NCBI GenBank assembly: GCA_036498265.1
Contig: DASYFT010000043.1
Coordinates: 1-39,176, forward strand
DNA: 39,176 bases
Reading direction: 5' to 3'
Source of the DNA: Palsa-744 sp036498265
Lineage (GTDB): Bacteria; Actinomycetota; Thermoleophilia; Solirubrobacterales; Solirubrobacteraceae
In this document: positions 23,024 to 31,744 of the stretch, piece after piece
How positions within the stretch are numbered: position 1 is the first letter of the stretch
How the letters are laid out: each line of letters opens with the position of its first letter
Program-made: the position numbers and the translations under genes
Notes under the pieces: model-generated
The model's database searches: none
What the model was told of the DNA's origin: nothing
The model's input: only the letters and a program-made list of their open reading frames with translations

Positions 23024-24693
23024 GCTTCCGTCGCCGCGTGGTCCTCCTGGCCGCTGTGGCCGTCGCCGCCGCCGTCGTGATCGCCTCGGTCGTCGTCTAC
23101 GTCGTCACGCGTGACGAGCTGCGCGGCCAGCTCGACGCCAGCCTGCGCGACCGCGTGAAGCCGGGCCTGCCGGAGTCGCTTCAGGTGCAGCTGCCGCCGG
23201 GCGACAGAGGGATCGTGCCGAAGTCCCTGAAGGCCACAGCGAAGCACGCCGGCGGCGAAGCCAGCGGTGTGCTGGCGCTACCGGTGCCTGGCGCCGCCAA
23301 GAGCGTGACCCGGCCTGCGCGGCGCGCCCAGGGCGAAGCTCCGAACACGGCCAGGGGATCCAGCCTCGACCACTCGCAGGTGAGCGGCGGCAGGATCGAC
23401 GAAGGCTTCATGGTCGCCACTCGCCGCTCCGGTCCCAGTGCGACTGGGATGGGGCTGGCCAGGATCCTGCTTCCCACGAAGCTCGGCGGCACGGCCGGGG
23501 TCGCGCAGATCGCCCGCACCGACGGGAAGCTGGTGGGCGCGAGTGGTCCCGCTCCGCAGGCCGTGCTGCCGGTCACCTCCGCGACGCGTGAGGTGGCGGC
23601 CGGTAAGAGGGGCCCGTTCTTCGCCGACCTGACGATCGCCCATACGCAGATGCGCGTGCTGACCACTCCCTTCTTGAGCGGCGGAGTGGTGCAGGTCGCT
23701 TTGCCGCTGACCGAACTGAACAGGACGCTGTCCAGGTTGAAGCTGGTTCTCCTACTGGTGAGCTTCGGCGGGGTCGCGCTCGCAGCGGCGCTCGGCCTGC
23801 TCGTATCGCGCGCGGCGCTCGTGCCCGTCCGGCGGCTCACCGGTGCCGCCGAAGACGTCGCTCGTACGCAGGACCTCGGCCATCGCATCAGCGGCGACGA
23901 CAGCGGCGAGCTCGGGCGGCTCGCGGCGAGCTTCAACACGATGCTCGCGGCGCTCGAGCGCTCGCGTGAGTCACAGCGCCAGCTCGTCTCAGACGCCTCC
24001 CACGAGCTCCGCACTCCGCTCACCAGCGTCTCCGCAAACCTGGACGCGCTCGCCTCCGGCTCGGCGCTGCCTGCGGATGAGCGCGCAGCGATAGTGGGCG
24101 CCGCGCGCGCTCAGCTGCGCGAGCTGGGCGTGCTGGTCGAAGACCTCGTCGACCTGTCGAAGACCTTCGTGGAGGACGTCGAGTTCGAGGACCTGCGCCT
24201 GGATCTCGCTGTCTCCGACGCCGTCGAGCGCGCGCGCGTGCACGCCCCGTCCTGCGCGTTCGAGCTGGACGCCGCGCCGTGCCTCGTGCGAGCCGTCCCT
24301 GGCCGCCTCGACCGCGCGATCGCCAACCTGCTTGACAACGCTGTCAAGTGGAGCCCGCCCGGCGGGCCGGTCGAGGTGCGCGTGTGCGACGGCCGCGTCG
24401 AGGTGCGCGACCACGGGCCCGGCATCGCCCCGGCGGACCTGCCTCGGGTGTTCGACCGTTTCTACAGAGCCGCCGATGCGCGGGGCCTGCCGGGCTCCGG
24501 CCTGGGTCTTGCGATCGTGCGCCAGCTGGCCGACACGCACCGCGGAAGCGTGGAGGCGGCCAACGACCGGGATGGCGGGGCACGCCTCACACTCTCGCTG
24601 CCGATCCTTGCGATGACGCCGTCGGAGACGCTCGAATTCGCGCGGGCTCCGCGGTCAGCCGTTTCGCTTCACGATCTTCCTCGGTCGCTCTAA
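23020..24693 (+). CDS. membrane sensor histidine kinase
   Basis: The protein has 557 residues, with ATG overlapping the regulator stop. TM1 is at residues 8-30, an extracytoplasmic sensor domain at ~31-240, and TM2 at ~241-265 (LVLLLVSFGGVALAAALGLLV) followed by HAMP (PVRRLTGAAEDVARTQDL). The dimerisation helix has SDASHELRTPLTS with phospho-acceptor His328. The ATPase domain carries the N box LLDNAVKWS, G1 DHGPGIA, F FDRFYRA and G2 GSGLGLAIVRQL. The sensor domain shows no known fold by eye and is rich in Gly/Pro/Ala. The signal is unknown; the adjacent MacB-type exporter suggests a cell-envelope or antimicrobial cue. Confidence 0.96.
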   Translation: MSFRRRVVLLAAVAVAAAVVIASVVVYVVTRDELRGQLDASLRDRVKPGLPESLQVQLPPGDRGIVPKSLKATAKHAGGEASGVLALPVPGAAKSVTRPARRAQGEAPNTARGSSLDHSQVSGGRIDEGFMVATRRSGPSATGMGLARILLPTKLGGTAGVAQIARTDGKLVGASGPAPQAVLPVTSATREVAAGKRGPFFADLTIAHTQMRVLTTPFLSGGVVQVALPLTELNRTLSRLKLVLLLVSFGGVALAAALGLLVSRAALVPVRRLTGAAEDVARTQDLGHRISGDDSGELGRLAASFNTMLAALERSRESQRQLVSDASHELRTPLTSVSANLDALASGSALPADERAAIVGAARAQLRELGVLVEDLVDLSKTFVEDVEFEDLRLDLAVSDAVERARVHAPSCAFELDAAPCLVRAVPGRLDRAIANLLDNAVKWSPPGGPVEVRVCDGRVEVRDHGPGIAPADLPRVFDRFYRAADARGLPGSGLGLAIVRQLADTHRGSVEAANDRDGGARLTLSLPILAMTPSETLEFARAPRSAVSLHDLPRSL

Positions 24694-24697
24694 GGAG

Positions 24698-24719
24698 CCT
24701 TTCAGCTGCGACCGGCTTG
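24698..24719 (+). promoter_or_regulatory. candidate response-regulator box before the export operon
   Basis: CCTTTCAGCT at 24698-24707 is identical to ten bases of the box ahead of the response regulator (22305-22314). A degraded second half (GGCTT, 24714-24718) lies about one helical turn on. Confidence 0.45.
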
Positions 24720-24775
24720 ATCTGTGGCAGAGCCGCGGTACGCGCGCGGCCGTCAGCGATCAGCAAGGAGCGACG

Positions 24776-25366
24776 ATGTCAAAAGCCGGGTCTCAAAAGC
24801 TTGCTGCGGCTGCTCTGGCGGCGCTTGCCAGCTGCGTCGTGGCGGCATGCGGGGGCAGCTCTTCGCCGAGCAGCTCCGCGAGCCAGCAGGCGACCAACGA
24901 AGCGAAGGCCGTCAAGTTCGCGCAATGCCTGCGCGAACACGGCCTCGCGGCCGAAACCGCTAAAGCCCCGGGCGGCGCAGGTCCCGCGCTGAAGCTGAGC
25001 GGCGGCGGCGGTGGCACTCCCATCAACAAGCAATCGGTGGAAGCTGCGATGACCGCCTGCAAGCGCTACCGCCCGACCGAGCAGGGGCCGAAACTCACTC
25101 CCGCGGAAAGGGCTGCGCGCGTCGACCAGACGTACAAATTCGCCCGCTGCATGCGCGAACACGGGATCAACGTCAAAACCGAAACAAGCGGCGGCGGCAA
25201 CTCCGTCGGCATCCAGCTCCAGGGGGGCACAGGGCCGGGCAATCCGGGCTTCGAAGCCGCCCAGAAAGCGTGTGAAAAATACATGCCGTTCAAGGGCGCC
25301 AAGCGCACCGGCGGGGGTCCGCCGGGCCCCGGCGGCCAAGCCCTGGACGCAGTACCGGCGGGCTGA
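24776..25366 (+). CDS. lipoprotein with two internal Cys repeats
   Basis: The protein has 196 residues; ATG 24776 has AAGGAG six to seven bases upstream. A type II signal ends in the lipobox VVAAC (Cys25), then a Ser/Gly/Asn spacer. The mature part is an internal duplication: KFAQCLREHGL...AMTACKRYRP followed by KFARCMREHGI...AQKACEKYMP, each with two Cys, separated by Gly-rich segments. It should be anchored outside the membrane. Its first place in the operon with adaptor, ATPase and permease suggests it captures or shields a substrate of the exporter, but function is not known. Paired Cys could bind metal or form disulphides. Confidence 0.88.
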   Translation: MSKAGSQKLAAAALAALASCVVAACGGSSSPSSSASQQATNEAKAVKFAQCLREHGLAAETAKAPGGAGPALKLSGGGGGTPINKQSVEAAMTACKRYRPTEQGPKLTPAERAARVDQTYKFARCMREHGINVKTETSGGGNSVGIQLQGGTGPGNPGFEAAQKACEKYMPFKGAKRTGGGPPGPGGQALDAVPAG

Positions 25367-25371
25367 CGTCG

Positions 25372-26886
25372 ATGCCGCTTCCACGCCTCAGCAGGGCGCC
25401 CCAGACAGCGAGCGCGGCACCCGAGGTGCTGTTCAGCGGCGACGGCCTGCCGAGCACGCCCGATGGGCTCGGCGCCCCGCCGCGCGGGCACCGGCGGCGC
25501 TGGCTGGCGCTCGCCATGCTCGTGCTCGCCGGCGCGGCGGTCACCGCCGTCGTGACGCTCGGCGCCGGCAGCCACGGCCGCACGAACAACGGCACCGGAG
25601 TTCCCGTGGGAGACACGTCCTCAACGGTCGAACGGCGCTCGCTCGTCGAACACGCCCAGCTGAACGGCACCCTCACCTACTCGGGCTCGAGCGACATCTA
25701 CGACCGCCTTGCCGGCACGTTCACGTGGCTGCCCGCTGCCGGCGCGGTGATCCACCGCGGCCAGCAGCTGTTTCGCATCAACAACGCCGCGGTCGTCCTG
25801 ATGTACGGGTCGCTGCCCGCCTACCGCGCGCTGAAGGAAGGCGTCAGCGACGGCCCCGACGTGGCGGAGCTCAACGAAAACCTGATCGCGCTGGGCTACG
25901 ACCCCTACGGCGCGATCGGCACCCGCGAAGACTTCGGCGCGGCGACCACCGCAGCGGTGAAGCGCTGGCAGGCAGTCGAGGGGCTGCCGCAGACCGGCGA
26001 GGTCGAACTCGGGCGAGTCATATTCGAGTCGGGCCCGCGCCGTGTCACGACCGTGCACGTGACGCTCGGCGAGGACCCGCCGCCCGCGGGGAGCGAAGAA
26101 GCGGCAGCCAAGCAGCGAGAAGAAGCCAAACAGAAAGAAGAACAGGAAAAGGCCGCCGCGAAACGCAAACAGGAAGAAGAACAGAAAGCCGCCTCCAAAC
26201 GGAAACGCGAAGCGGAAGCCCGCGGCCATCACAAAAAACCCGCCAGCGAATCGGCCGGCCACAACAAAGAAAGTGCGGCCGCCGCGAAAGAAAAAGAAGC
26301 CGCCAGTGGCGACAAAGAAAAAGAAGGCACGGGCAAAGAAAAAGAAGGCACCGGCAAAGAAAAAGAAGGCTCAGGATCCCCCACGGCGGCACAGCCGAAG
26401 CTGGCGCTGAGCACGACCGGCCGTCAGCAGATAGTCCAGCTCCAGGTCAAGGCCAACCAGCAGCAGCTCGCCCACGTCGGCGAGCGCACGAACGTCACGC
26501 TGCCCAACGGCGGCACCGTTCCTGCCCACATCACCGGCGTCGGCACGGTGGCGACCGAAGCGAGCGAAGGCGAACACGGCAGCGGCGGCGGCAGCGGTAA
26601 CGGCGAAAACGCGACGGTCGCCGTCACGATGGCGCTCGATCGTCCGGTGGCACACCTCGACAAAGCACCGGTCAGCGTCGAACTCGTCAAGAACGTCCGC
26701 CACAACGTGCTCGCGGTCCCCGCAACGGCGCTGGTGGCGCTGTCCGGCGGCGGCTATGCGGTGCAGACGCTCCAAGGGATTAGCCGCGTGCAGGTCCCCG
26801 TGACCACCGGCATGTTCGCGGGTGGCTACGTCGAGGTCGAAGGTGCCGCGCTCCGCGAAGGGATGACCGTGCTGGAGCCGCAGTGA
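25372..26886 (+). CDS. membrane-fusion/adaptor protein with peptidoglycan-binding domain
   Basis: The protein has 504 residues. One TM anchor at ~44-65 (WLALAMLVLAGAAVTAVVTL) follows a Pro-rich cytoplasmic start. Residues ~80-135 resemble the HlyD/MacA beta region (VERRSLVEHAQLNGTLTYSG...AGAVIHRGQQLFRI). A PG_binding_1-like domain follows (VAELNENLIALGYDPYG...AAVKRWQAVEGLPQTGEV). Residues ~240-335 are an almost pure Lys/Glu/Ala helix-forming stretch using AAA and GAA codons, with three KEKEGTG-type repeats, standing where MacA has its hairpin. The C-terminal part (GERTNVTLPNGGTVPAHITGVG; VPATALVALSGGGYAV) is the usual membrane-proximal beta domain. It should link the MacB-type permease to the wall. 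A GTGA overlap couples it to the ATPase. Confidence 0.88.
   Translation: MPLPRLSRAPQTASAAPEVLFSGDGLPSTPDGLGAPPRGHRRRWLALAMLVLAGAAVTAVVTLGAGSHGRTNNGTGVPVGDTSSTVERRSLVEHAQLNGTLTYSGSSDIYDRLAGTFTWLPAAGAVIHRGQQLFRINNAAVVLMYGSLPAYRALKEGVSDGPDVAELNENLIALGYDPYGAIGTREDFGAATTAAVKRWQAVEGLPQTGEVELGRVIFESGPRRVTTVHVTLGEDPPPAGSEEAAAKQREEAKQKEEQEKAAAKRKQEEEQKAASKRKREAEARGHHKKPASESAGHNKESAAAAKEKEAASGDKEKEGTGKEKEGTGKEKEGSGSPTAAQPKLALSTTGRQQIVQLQVKANQQQLAHVGERTNVTLPNGGTVPAHITGVGTVATEASEGEHGSGGGSGNGENATVAVTMALDRPVAHLDKAPVSVELVKNVRHNVLAVPATALVALSGGGYAVQTLQGISRVQVPVTTGMFAGGYVEVEGAALREGMTVLEPQ
26314..26376 (+). repeat. three 21-bp tandem repeats (KEKEGTG)
   Basis: The units start at 26314, 26335 and 26356 and differ at few bases. 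They lie within an AT-richer AAA/GAA stretch (about 26089-26376) of the adaptor gene. Confidence 0.85.
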
Positions 26887-27575
26887 GCGAGCCGGCCGCC
26901 GTGCTCGAGCTCCGAGGCGTGCACAAGCTCTATCCGGGCGGGGTCGCGGCGCTGCGCGGGGTCGACCTGATGGTGCGTGCGGGCGAACTGTGCGCGATCG
27001 TAGGGCGATCGGGGTCGGGCAAGTCGACGCTGCTCAACGTGATGGGCACGCTGGAGCGCGCCACGAGCGGCAGCGTCAGCGTCGCCGGCGTCGACGTGGC
27101 GGGCGCCAGCGACGCAGTGCTGGCGGCGCTCCGGGCACGGCGCATCGGCTTCGTCTTCCAGCAGTTCCACCTGCTCGAGGCCTACACCGCTCTGGAGAAC
27201 GTTGCCAATGGCCTGCTGTACACCGGCATGCCGGCGCGCGCCCGGCGCCGGGCGGCGCGCGAGGCGCTCGCCCAGGTCGGACTTGCGCACCGTGTCGAGC
27301 ACACCTCCGCGCTGCTGTCCGGCGGTGAGCGCCAGCGCGTCGCCATCGCGCGCGCACTGCTGAGTGCGCCGCAGCTGATCCTCGCCGACGAGCCCACCGG
27401 CAACCTCGACACCGCGACCGGCGCGGAGATCCTCGAGCTGCTGCGCGAGCTCAACGCGGGCGGCACGACGGTCGTGGTGATCACACACGATCGCGAGATC
27501 GCCGGGACGCTCCCGCGCCGCATGGAGATGCGCGACGGCGTCATGTACGAGAGCGCCGAGCGGGTGCCGGCGTGA
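26883..27575 (+). CDS. ABC transporter ATP-binding protein (MacB/LolD type)
   Basis: The protein has 230 residues from GTG 26883 (GTGA with the adaptor stop). It shows Walker A GRSGSGKST, Q-loop FVFQQFHLLEAYTALENV, signature LSGGERQRVAIARAL, Walker B LILADEPTGNLD and switch His in VVITHD. The extra Thr/Leu pattern and size match the MacB-family mechanotransmission ATPases that power outward work on periplasmic substrates instead of flux through the permease. It ends with a GTGA overlap to the permease, so the four export genes are coupled. Confidence 0.96.
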   Translation: MSEPAAVLELRGVHKLYPGGVAALRGVDLMVRAGELCAIVGRSGSGKSTLLNVMGTLERATSGSVSVAGVDVAGASDAVLAALRARRIGFVFQQFHLLEAYTALENVANGLLYTGMPARARRRAAREALAQVGLAHRVEHTSALLSGGERQRVAIARALLSAPQLILADEPTGNLDTATGAEILELLRELNAGGTTVVVITHDREIAGTLPRRMEMRDGVMYESAERVPA

Positions 27576-28789
27576 ACGCCCTGGCCCTGCCCCGCAGCCG
27601 CCTGCTGGCCGCTGACATGGCGCGCGTGGCCAGTGTCGGGCTGCGCACACGGCGCCTGCGAGCCGTGCTGTCGGGCCTCGGAGTGGCCATCGGCATCGCC
27701 GCGATGGTGGCCGTGCTCGGCATCTCGGACTCGAGCAAAGCCGGGCTCGTCGCGCAGCTCAACGAACTGGGCACGAACCTGCTCACGGTGGCGCCGGGAC
27801 AGAACTTCTTCAACCAGGCGACACAGCTGCCCGAATCCGCCAACCGCGCCGTGCTGAACCTCGCCAGCGTGCGCCGCGCCGCGGCCGTCACCGACATCAC
27901 GCAGGCCTCGGTGCGCCGCAACTCCTACGTGGAAGCGGCGGAAACCGGCGGCATCACGGTCGACGCCGCGGAACCCAGCCTGCTCGCGACGATCAGCGGC
28001 CGCGTCACCGCCGGCCGCTTCCTGGACGGCGCCAACGAGCGCCTGCCGGTGGTCGTGCTCGGGGCCGTGGCCGCGCGGCGCCTCGGCGTGGATGAGCTGA
28101 CGGTGAGGGGCCGGCCGGTGCTGGTCTACATCTCCGGCAACTGGTTCGCGGTGGGCGGCGTGCTTGCGGCGCTGCCGCTCGCGCCCGAGATCGACCGCGC
28201 CGCGCTGATCGGGTACCCGATCGCGCACGTCCTGTTCAGGACCTCGCGCAGCGCCAGCACGTTGTACGTACGAGCGGACCCGGAACGGGTCACCGAAGCG
28301 GCCGCCCTGCTCGGTCCGGCCGCCGAGCCGCAGAACCCCGAACAGGTGCAGGTGAGCCGGCCCTCGAGCGCGCTTCAGGCGCGGGCGGCTGCCCAGAGCA
28401 CGCTGACCGGGCTGTTCCTGGGGCTGGGCGCGGTCGCCCTGCTCGTCGGCGGCGTCGGTATCGCCAACGTGATGGTCATCTCGGTGCTCGAGCGCCGGCC
28501 GGAGATCGGCCTGCGGCGCGCGCTCGGCGCGACCCGGGCTCACATCGGCCTGCAGTTCATCGGCGAGTCGATGCTGCTGGGGGCGATCGGTGGCGGCGCG
28601 GGCGTGGCGCTGGGCGCCGCCGCCACGGCCGGCTACGCCGGGCTGCAGGGCTGGATCCTCGTGGTGCCGCTGCTCGCCGTCGCGGGCGGTGCCGCGGTCG
28701 CTGTCGCGCTCGGGGCGATAGCCGGCCTGTATCCGGCGGTGCGCGCAGCGCGGCTCGCGCCCGCTGCGGCTCTGCGCAGCGTGCAGTAG
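27572..28789 (+). CDS. MacB-type ABC transporter permease
   Basis: The protein has 405 residues from GTG 27572. The topology is typical of FtsX/MacB permeases: TM1 at ~30-50 (LSGLGVAIGIAAMVAVLGI), a large extracytoplasmic domain to ~275, then three TMs (LFLGLGAVALLVGGVGIANV; LLGAIGGGAGVALGAA; LAVAGGAAVAVALGAIAGL). The coupling-helix motif ERRPEIGLRRALGATRAHI between TM2 and TM3 and the tail YPAVRAARLAPAAALR are diagnostic. With the adaptor, lipoprotein and two-component system upstream it forms a complete regulated export module. Confidence 0.95.
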   Translation: MNALALPRSRLLAADMARVASVGLRTRRLRAVLSGLGVAIGIAAMVAVLGISDSSKAGLVAQLNELGTNLLTVAPGQNFFNQATQLPESANRAVLNLASVRRAAAVTDITQASVRRNSYVEAAETGGITVDAAEPSLLATISGRVTAGRFLDGANERLPVVVLGAVAARRLGVDELTVRGRPVLVYISGNWFAVGGVLAALPLAPEIDRAALIGYPIAHVLFRTSRSASTLYVRADPERVTEAAALLGPAAEPQNPEQVQVSRPSSALQARAAAQSTLTGLFLGLGAVALLVGGVGIANVMVISVLERRPEIGLRRALGATRAHIGLQFIGESMLLGAIGGGAGVALGAAATAGYAGLQGWILVVPLLAVAGGAAVAVALGAIAGLYPAVRAARLAPAAALRSVQ

Positions 28790-28861
28790 TGACCGGCCCG
28801 CAGCTTGGGTGCTCGGTTGCCCCTCATCGAGTTTGCGCCTTCGCCATCTCGCGACCGAAAC

Positions 28862-29305
28862 TTAGCGTCGGGCCTCCAGGACGCCCTTCAAGCGCGAGAG
28901 ATCCTTGCGATTCGCGCGTCTCATCGCTGCTGCGATCGCCGGGGCGGCGATCCCCGCGAACCCGGAGGGATCGCCTCGGTTGCACAGAGTCATCAGCGTG
29001 CCTCCCGACGGGGCATCCCGCCACGTGTAGATCGTCTCCATCGGAAACGGACCTTCCGCGGTGCTCATCGCGAACCGCTCACCGGGCGCGTGCTCTCGCA
29101 CCTCGTAGGTGTACTCGAGTGTTCTCCCCAGGAAGCGAGCCACGAACGCGAATCGTGAGCCAACGGCAAGGGGCGGCTCGGTCTTCCACTCGACCGACGT
29201 GATGTTCTCGTACCACGCAGGAGCGTTGTCGGGGTTCGCGGCGTAGTCGCTGACGTCGCTGCGGGCCCGAGCGATCTCGACCCTGGTCGTCACATCCACG
29301 GCCAT
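28862..29305 (-). CDS. SRPBCC-superfamily protein (polyketide cyclase/START-like)
   Basis: The protein has 147 residues. ATG 29305 is preferred since MAVDVTTRVEIAR starts the first strand of the helix-grip fold; the frame extends 22 residues upstream without similarity. Seen features are YAANPDNAPAWYENITSVEW, VGSRFAFVARFLGRTLEYTYEV and TIYTWRDAPSGGTLMTLCNRG, the usual SRPBCC pattern of a hydrophobic ligand cavity. No catalytic residues are defined and the ligand is unknown. No good ribosome site is seen upstream. Confidence 0.85.
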   Translation of the reverse strand: MAVDVTTRVEIARARSDVSDYAANPDNAPAWYENITSVEWKTEPPLAVGSRFAFVARFLGRTLEYTYEVREHAPGERFAMSTAEGPFPMETIYTWRDAPSGGTLMTLCNRGDPSGFAGIAAPAIAAAMRRANRKDLSRLKGVLEARR

Positions 29306-29476
29306 GGGGAAACTATGTCGCCTTAGACCGAGCGCCGCACCTCGATAGATCGTTCGAGCCCACCAACCCATATTGGAGCGAGCAGCGAGATCTGTGACGC
29401 GGACGCGCCGGGCTCGACGCCTTGGGGACGTTCACGCTGAGCCCGCCCACGGTGTCCGCGGGCTGAGACCAGGCCC

Positions 29477-29504
29477 ATCGGGCGGCCGCTGGCGGCCGCC
29501 CGAT
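29477..29504 (-). terminator. perfect GC hairpin after the secreted hydrolase
   Basis: The 13-bp arms ATCGGGCGGCCGC and GCGGCCGCCCGAT meet at a TG centre, beginning 12 bases beyond the hydrolase stop. No T-tract follows on the minus strand. The perfect symmetry could alternatively be a protein site. Confidence 0.55.
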
Positions 29505-29516
29505 GCCGTCCACCCT

Positions 29517-31613
29517 CTACGGCCCGGTGAAGCCTCCCGAGAAGCAGGGCCCCTTGTTGCAGCGGTCGCTCGTCTGGATCGCTCCTTCGAAGAAGTCCGA
29601 GACGAGTTGCTGCTCGGCCGGGGTGGCTCGCGGCAGGCCATGCGGGTCTTCGCCCGTGCGGTTGGGCAGGTTTTCGTAGGGGGGCGGTTCGGTGCCCACG
29701 AATTTGCCCGAGCCGGCCGGGCTTTCGCGGATGGGACCGCCATCCCAGTAGTAGATGGCCGAGCCCGTGTAGGGGTACGGCCGGATCGCTGGGACGTTCC
29801 AGAGCACGTTCGTCTGCGGCCAGCGGCCCGTGAAGAGGATCGGTTTGTGCGCCCTCGCACCGATCGTGCGTGCCTCGACGTCGGCCTGGTAGTCCGTCAC
29901 CTGGTGGTCCCCGAAAGCGACGTCGAGGAGCACCTGGTGGGCCGGAGTATCCGGCAGCGGGTTCGAGGTCATCCGCGCCGCATAGCCGTCGGGCTCACCG
30001 CGGTCCCATAGCAGCTGCATCATGTCGAAGACCAGCGGCCGGGCTTCTTCGTCGGGGTAGCTGGGGTACAGGATCGAGGCGAACTGGTCGAAGTCGACCG
30101 ACCGCGGCAGGAGCACCGAGTAGTTCATGGCCGGCACGCCCAGGGAGGCGCGGGTGAAGTCCGGCGAGACCGCCGTCAGCGCGCCGCCCATGATCCCCCC
30201 CTGGCTGTTGCCGTTGTAGTAGAGGTGTGCGATGTCGAGCACGGACGGCGTCGAGAGCGTGCCGTCCTGGTGGAAGGCTTCGTTCGTCGTGAAGCCGCCG
30301 GGGCTGATCATCGCCCGTCCCAGGTAGAGCTCGTCGAGCAGTCCCTGCTGCAGCCGGTCTGTGATCTTCGGGAACGACGACAGGTTCTGCAGCGCCTGGA
30401 CGACCGAGGGTAGGTCCGATTCGGACATACCGATCTCATCGGTCGCGCATTGGACGATGTCGTGCCCCTGCGAGAGGCTTCGCTGCGGCCCGGAGGCGAC
30501 CTCGCCGGCGCTGCCGAAGAGGCCGTGTCCGTACAGCGAGGGGCGCGCCGTTTCTCCCGCCCCGGTCGCCGCCACGGTGGGGATGATGCAGTCGAAGTTG
30601 GCCGGCCAGAAGCCGTTCTGGATCGGCGCGCCTTCGGGGCCCAGCAACATCGTGCCGCCCGGCGCACAGCTCGGGAACAGGAAGCACGGCACCACGACCG
30701 TGCCCTTCACCCGCCGCGCGATCTGGCCCGGGTTCGGTTCGTTTTCCGTGCTCGTCACGGTGAACGTCGGCGAGGAGCCCTGGACGACGCCGTCTGCGAG
30801 GTTGCTGTCGCCGATCGCCGAGAAGGCGGCGTTGCGCATGGAGAGCTCGCGGCCGGTGTTGTTCTGGTCACTCGCCACAGTGAAGTCCCAGGCGAGATAG
30901 AGGCTCGAGCGTTCGATCCCGGCCGCTTCCAGATCGGAGAAGAGTTCTTGGAAGTGCGGGCGTCGTTCGTTGACCTTTTCTTCGGAGGACGGCAGGTTGT
31001 CGCGGTAGACGCGGAATCCTTGGGGCGCCTGCAGGTGTTCCTTCTTCGCGTTCCGCAGGTTGCGCAGGGCGACGATGTAGCGGTCGCCCGAGGTGAAGTT
31101 GACCGCGGGATGGATCTCGAGGTTGGCCTTCTCCGGTTTGACCGTGGAGTCGATCTCGACCCAGATCGGCCAGCGCTGGCCGGTGCTCGTGTCGATCACG
31201 ACCACTGGTGCGTTGGCATCGTTGTAATGGCCGATCTGGTTGATCGGGGCGGCGTGCATCGCCGCCACGTCGGCCTTCGTTTCGATGCCGGGGATCTTCA
31301 GGGCGATCACCGAGCCGGGACTGAAGCCGTCGCCGGCGTTGTAGGGCGCCACTTCGATGTGCTGGCTCGCGGCGTTGGTCGGCGTGGCCAGTTCGCGGAA
31401 GTCGATGCGCCGGCCGGTCGGGCTCGTGGGATCGGCCTTGGTGTAGTAGTCGTCCGGGAACGGCAGCATGCACTCGGAGCTGCCGCGAGCGGCGATGAAC
31501 TCGCATTTGGGTTCCGTCGGCAGTTCTGCTGCTGCATCGCCAGGTGCGCCTGCCGTCAACGACATGGCCAGGGCGATCACGACGACGGACATCCGACCCT
31601 TGACGTTCCTCAT
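29517..31613 (-). CDS. large secreted alpha/beta-hydrolase-like protein
   Basis: The protein has 698 residues. ATG 31613 has GGAGGAGGGG five bases upstream; a longer frame is rejected. A signal peptide (VVVIALAMSLTAGAPGDAAA) precedes CEFIAARGSSECMLPFPDDYY, a start I associate with secreted actinobacterial proteins of unknown substrate. The nucleophile elbow NGNSQGGIMGG at ~residue 460 and YGHGLFGSAGE at ~370, with a late His region (AFGDHQVTDYQ), are consistent with a Ser hydrolase of the esterase/lipase class. The exact family and substrate are not recognised. The chain has several Cys pairs (PKC/SEC, PCF/SCAP, RCNKGPC) suitable for disulphides outside the cell. Confidence 0.82.
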   Translation of the reverse strand: MRNVKGRMSVVVIALAMSLTAGAPGDAAAELPTEPKCEFIAARGSSECMLPFPDDYYTKADPTSPTGRRIDFRELATPTNAASQHIEVAPYNAGDGFSPGSVIALKIPGIETKADVAAMHAAPINQIGHYNDANAPVVVIDTSTGQRWPIWVEIDSTVKPEKANLEIHPAVNFTSGDRYIVALRNLRNAKKEHLQAPQGFRVYRDNLPSSEEKVNERRPHFQELFSDLEAAGIERSSLYLAWDFTVASDQNNTGRELSMRNAAFSAIGDSNLADGVVQGSSPTFTVTSTENEPNPGQIARRVKGTVVVPCFLFPSCAPGGTMLLGPEGAPIQNGFWPANFDCIIPTVAATGAGETARPSLYGHGLFGSAGEVASGPQRSLSQGHDIVQCATDEIGMSESDLPSVVQALQNLSSFPKITDRLQQGLLDELYLGRAMISPGGFTTNEAFHQDGTLSTPSVLDIAHLYYNGNSQGGIMGGALTAVSPDFTRASLGVPAMNYSVLLPRSVDFDQFASILYPSYPDEEARPLVFDMMQLLWDRGEPDGYAARMTSNPLPDTPAHQVLLDVAFGDHQVTDYQADVEARTIGARAHKPILFTGRWPQTNVLWNVPAIRPYPYTGSAIYYWDGGPIRESPAGSGKFVGTEPPPYENLPNRTGEDPHGLPRATPAEQQLVSDFFEGAIQTSDRCNKGPCFSGGFTGP

Positions 31614-31744
31614 TCCAACCCCTCCTCCGTAGCAGTCGGCCGGACTCGCCGCCCAGGCGCAGACGCGACCCTCTCCGGGCGCGGACACTAACACTGCGAT
31701 GCGGGAGGCTGGACGGCTATCCGACCCGGCGGTCCGACGGGGAG

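Noticed and set aside
25467..25478. 12-base match to the tRNA-Pro 3' end (CTCGGCGCCCCG) as a possible attachment site
   Set aside because: It is within the adaptor coding sequence, short, GC-rich and with no integrase nearby; chance match.
29373..31691. Several long plus-strand frames under the secreted hydrolase
   Set aside because: They are antisense to a gene with signal peptide, strong SD and hydrolase motifs.
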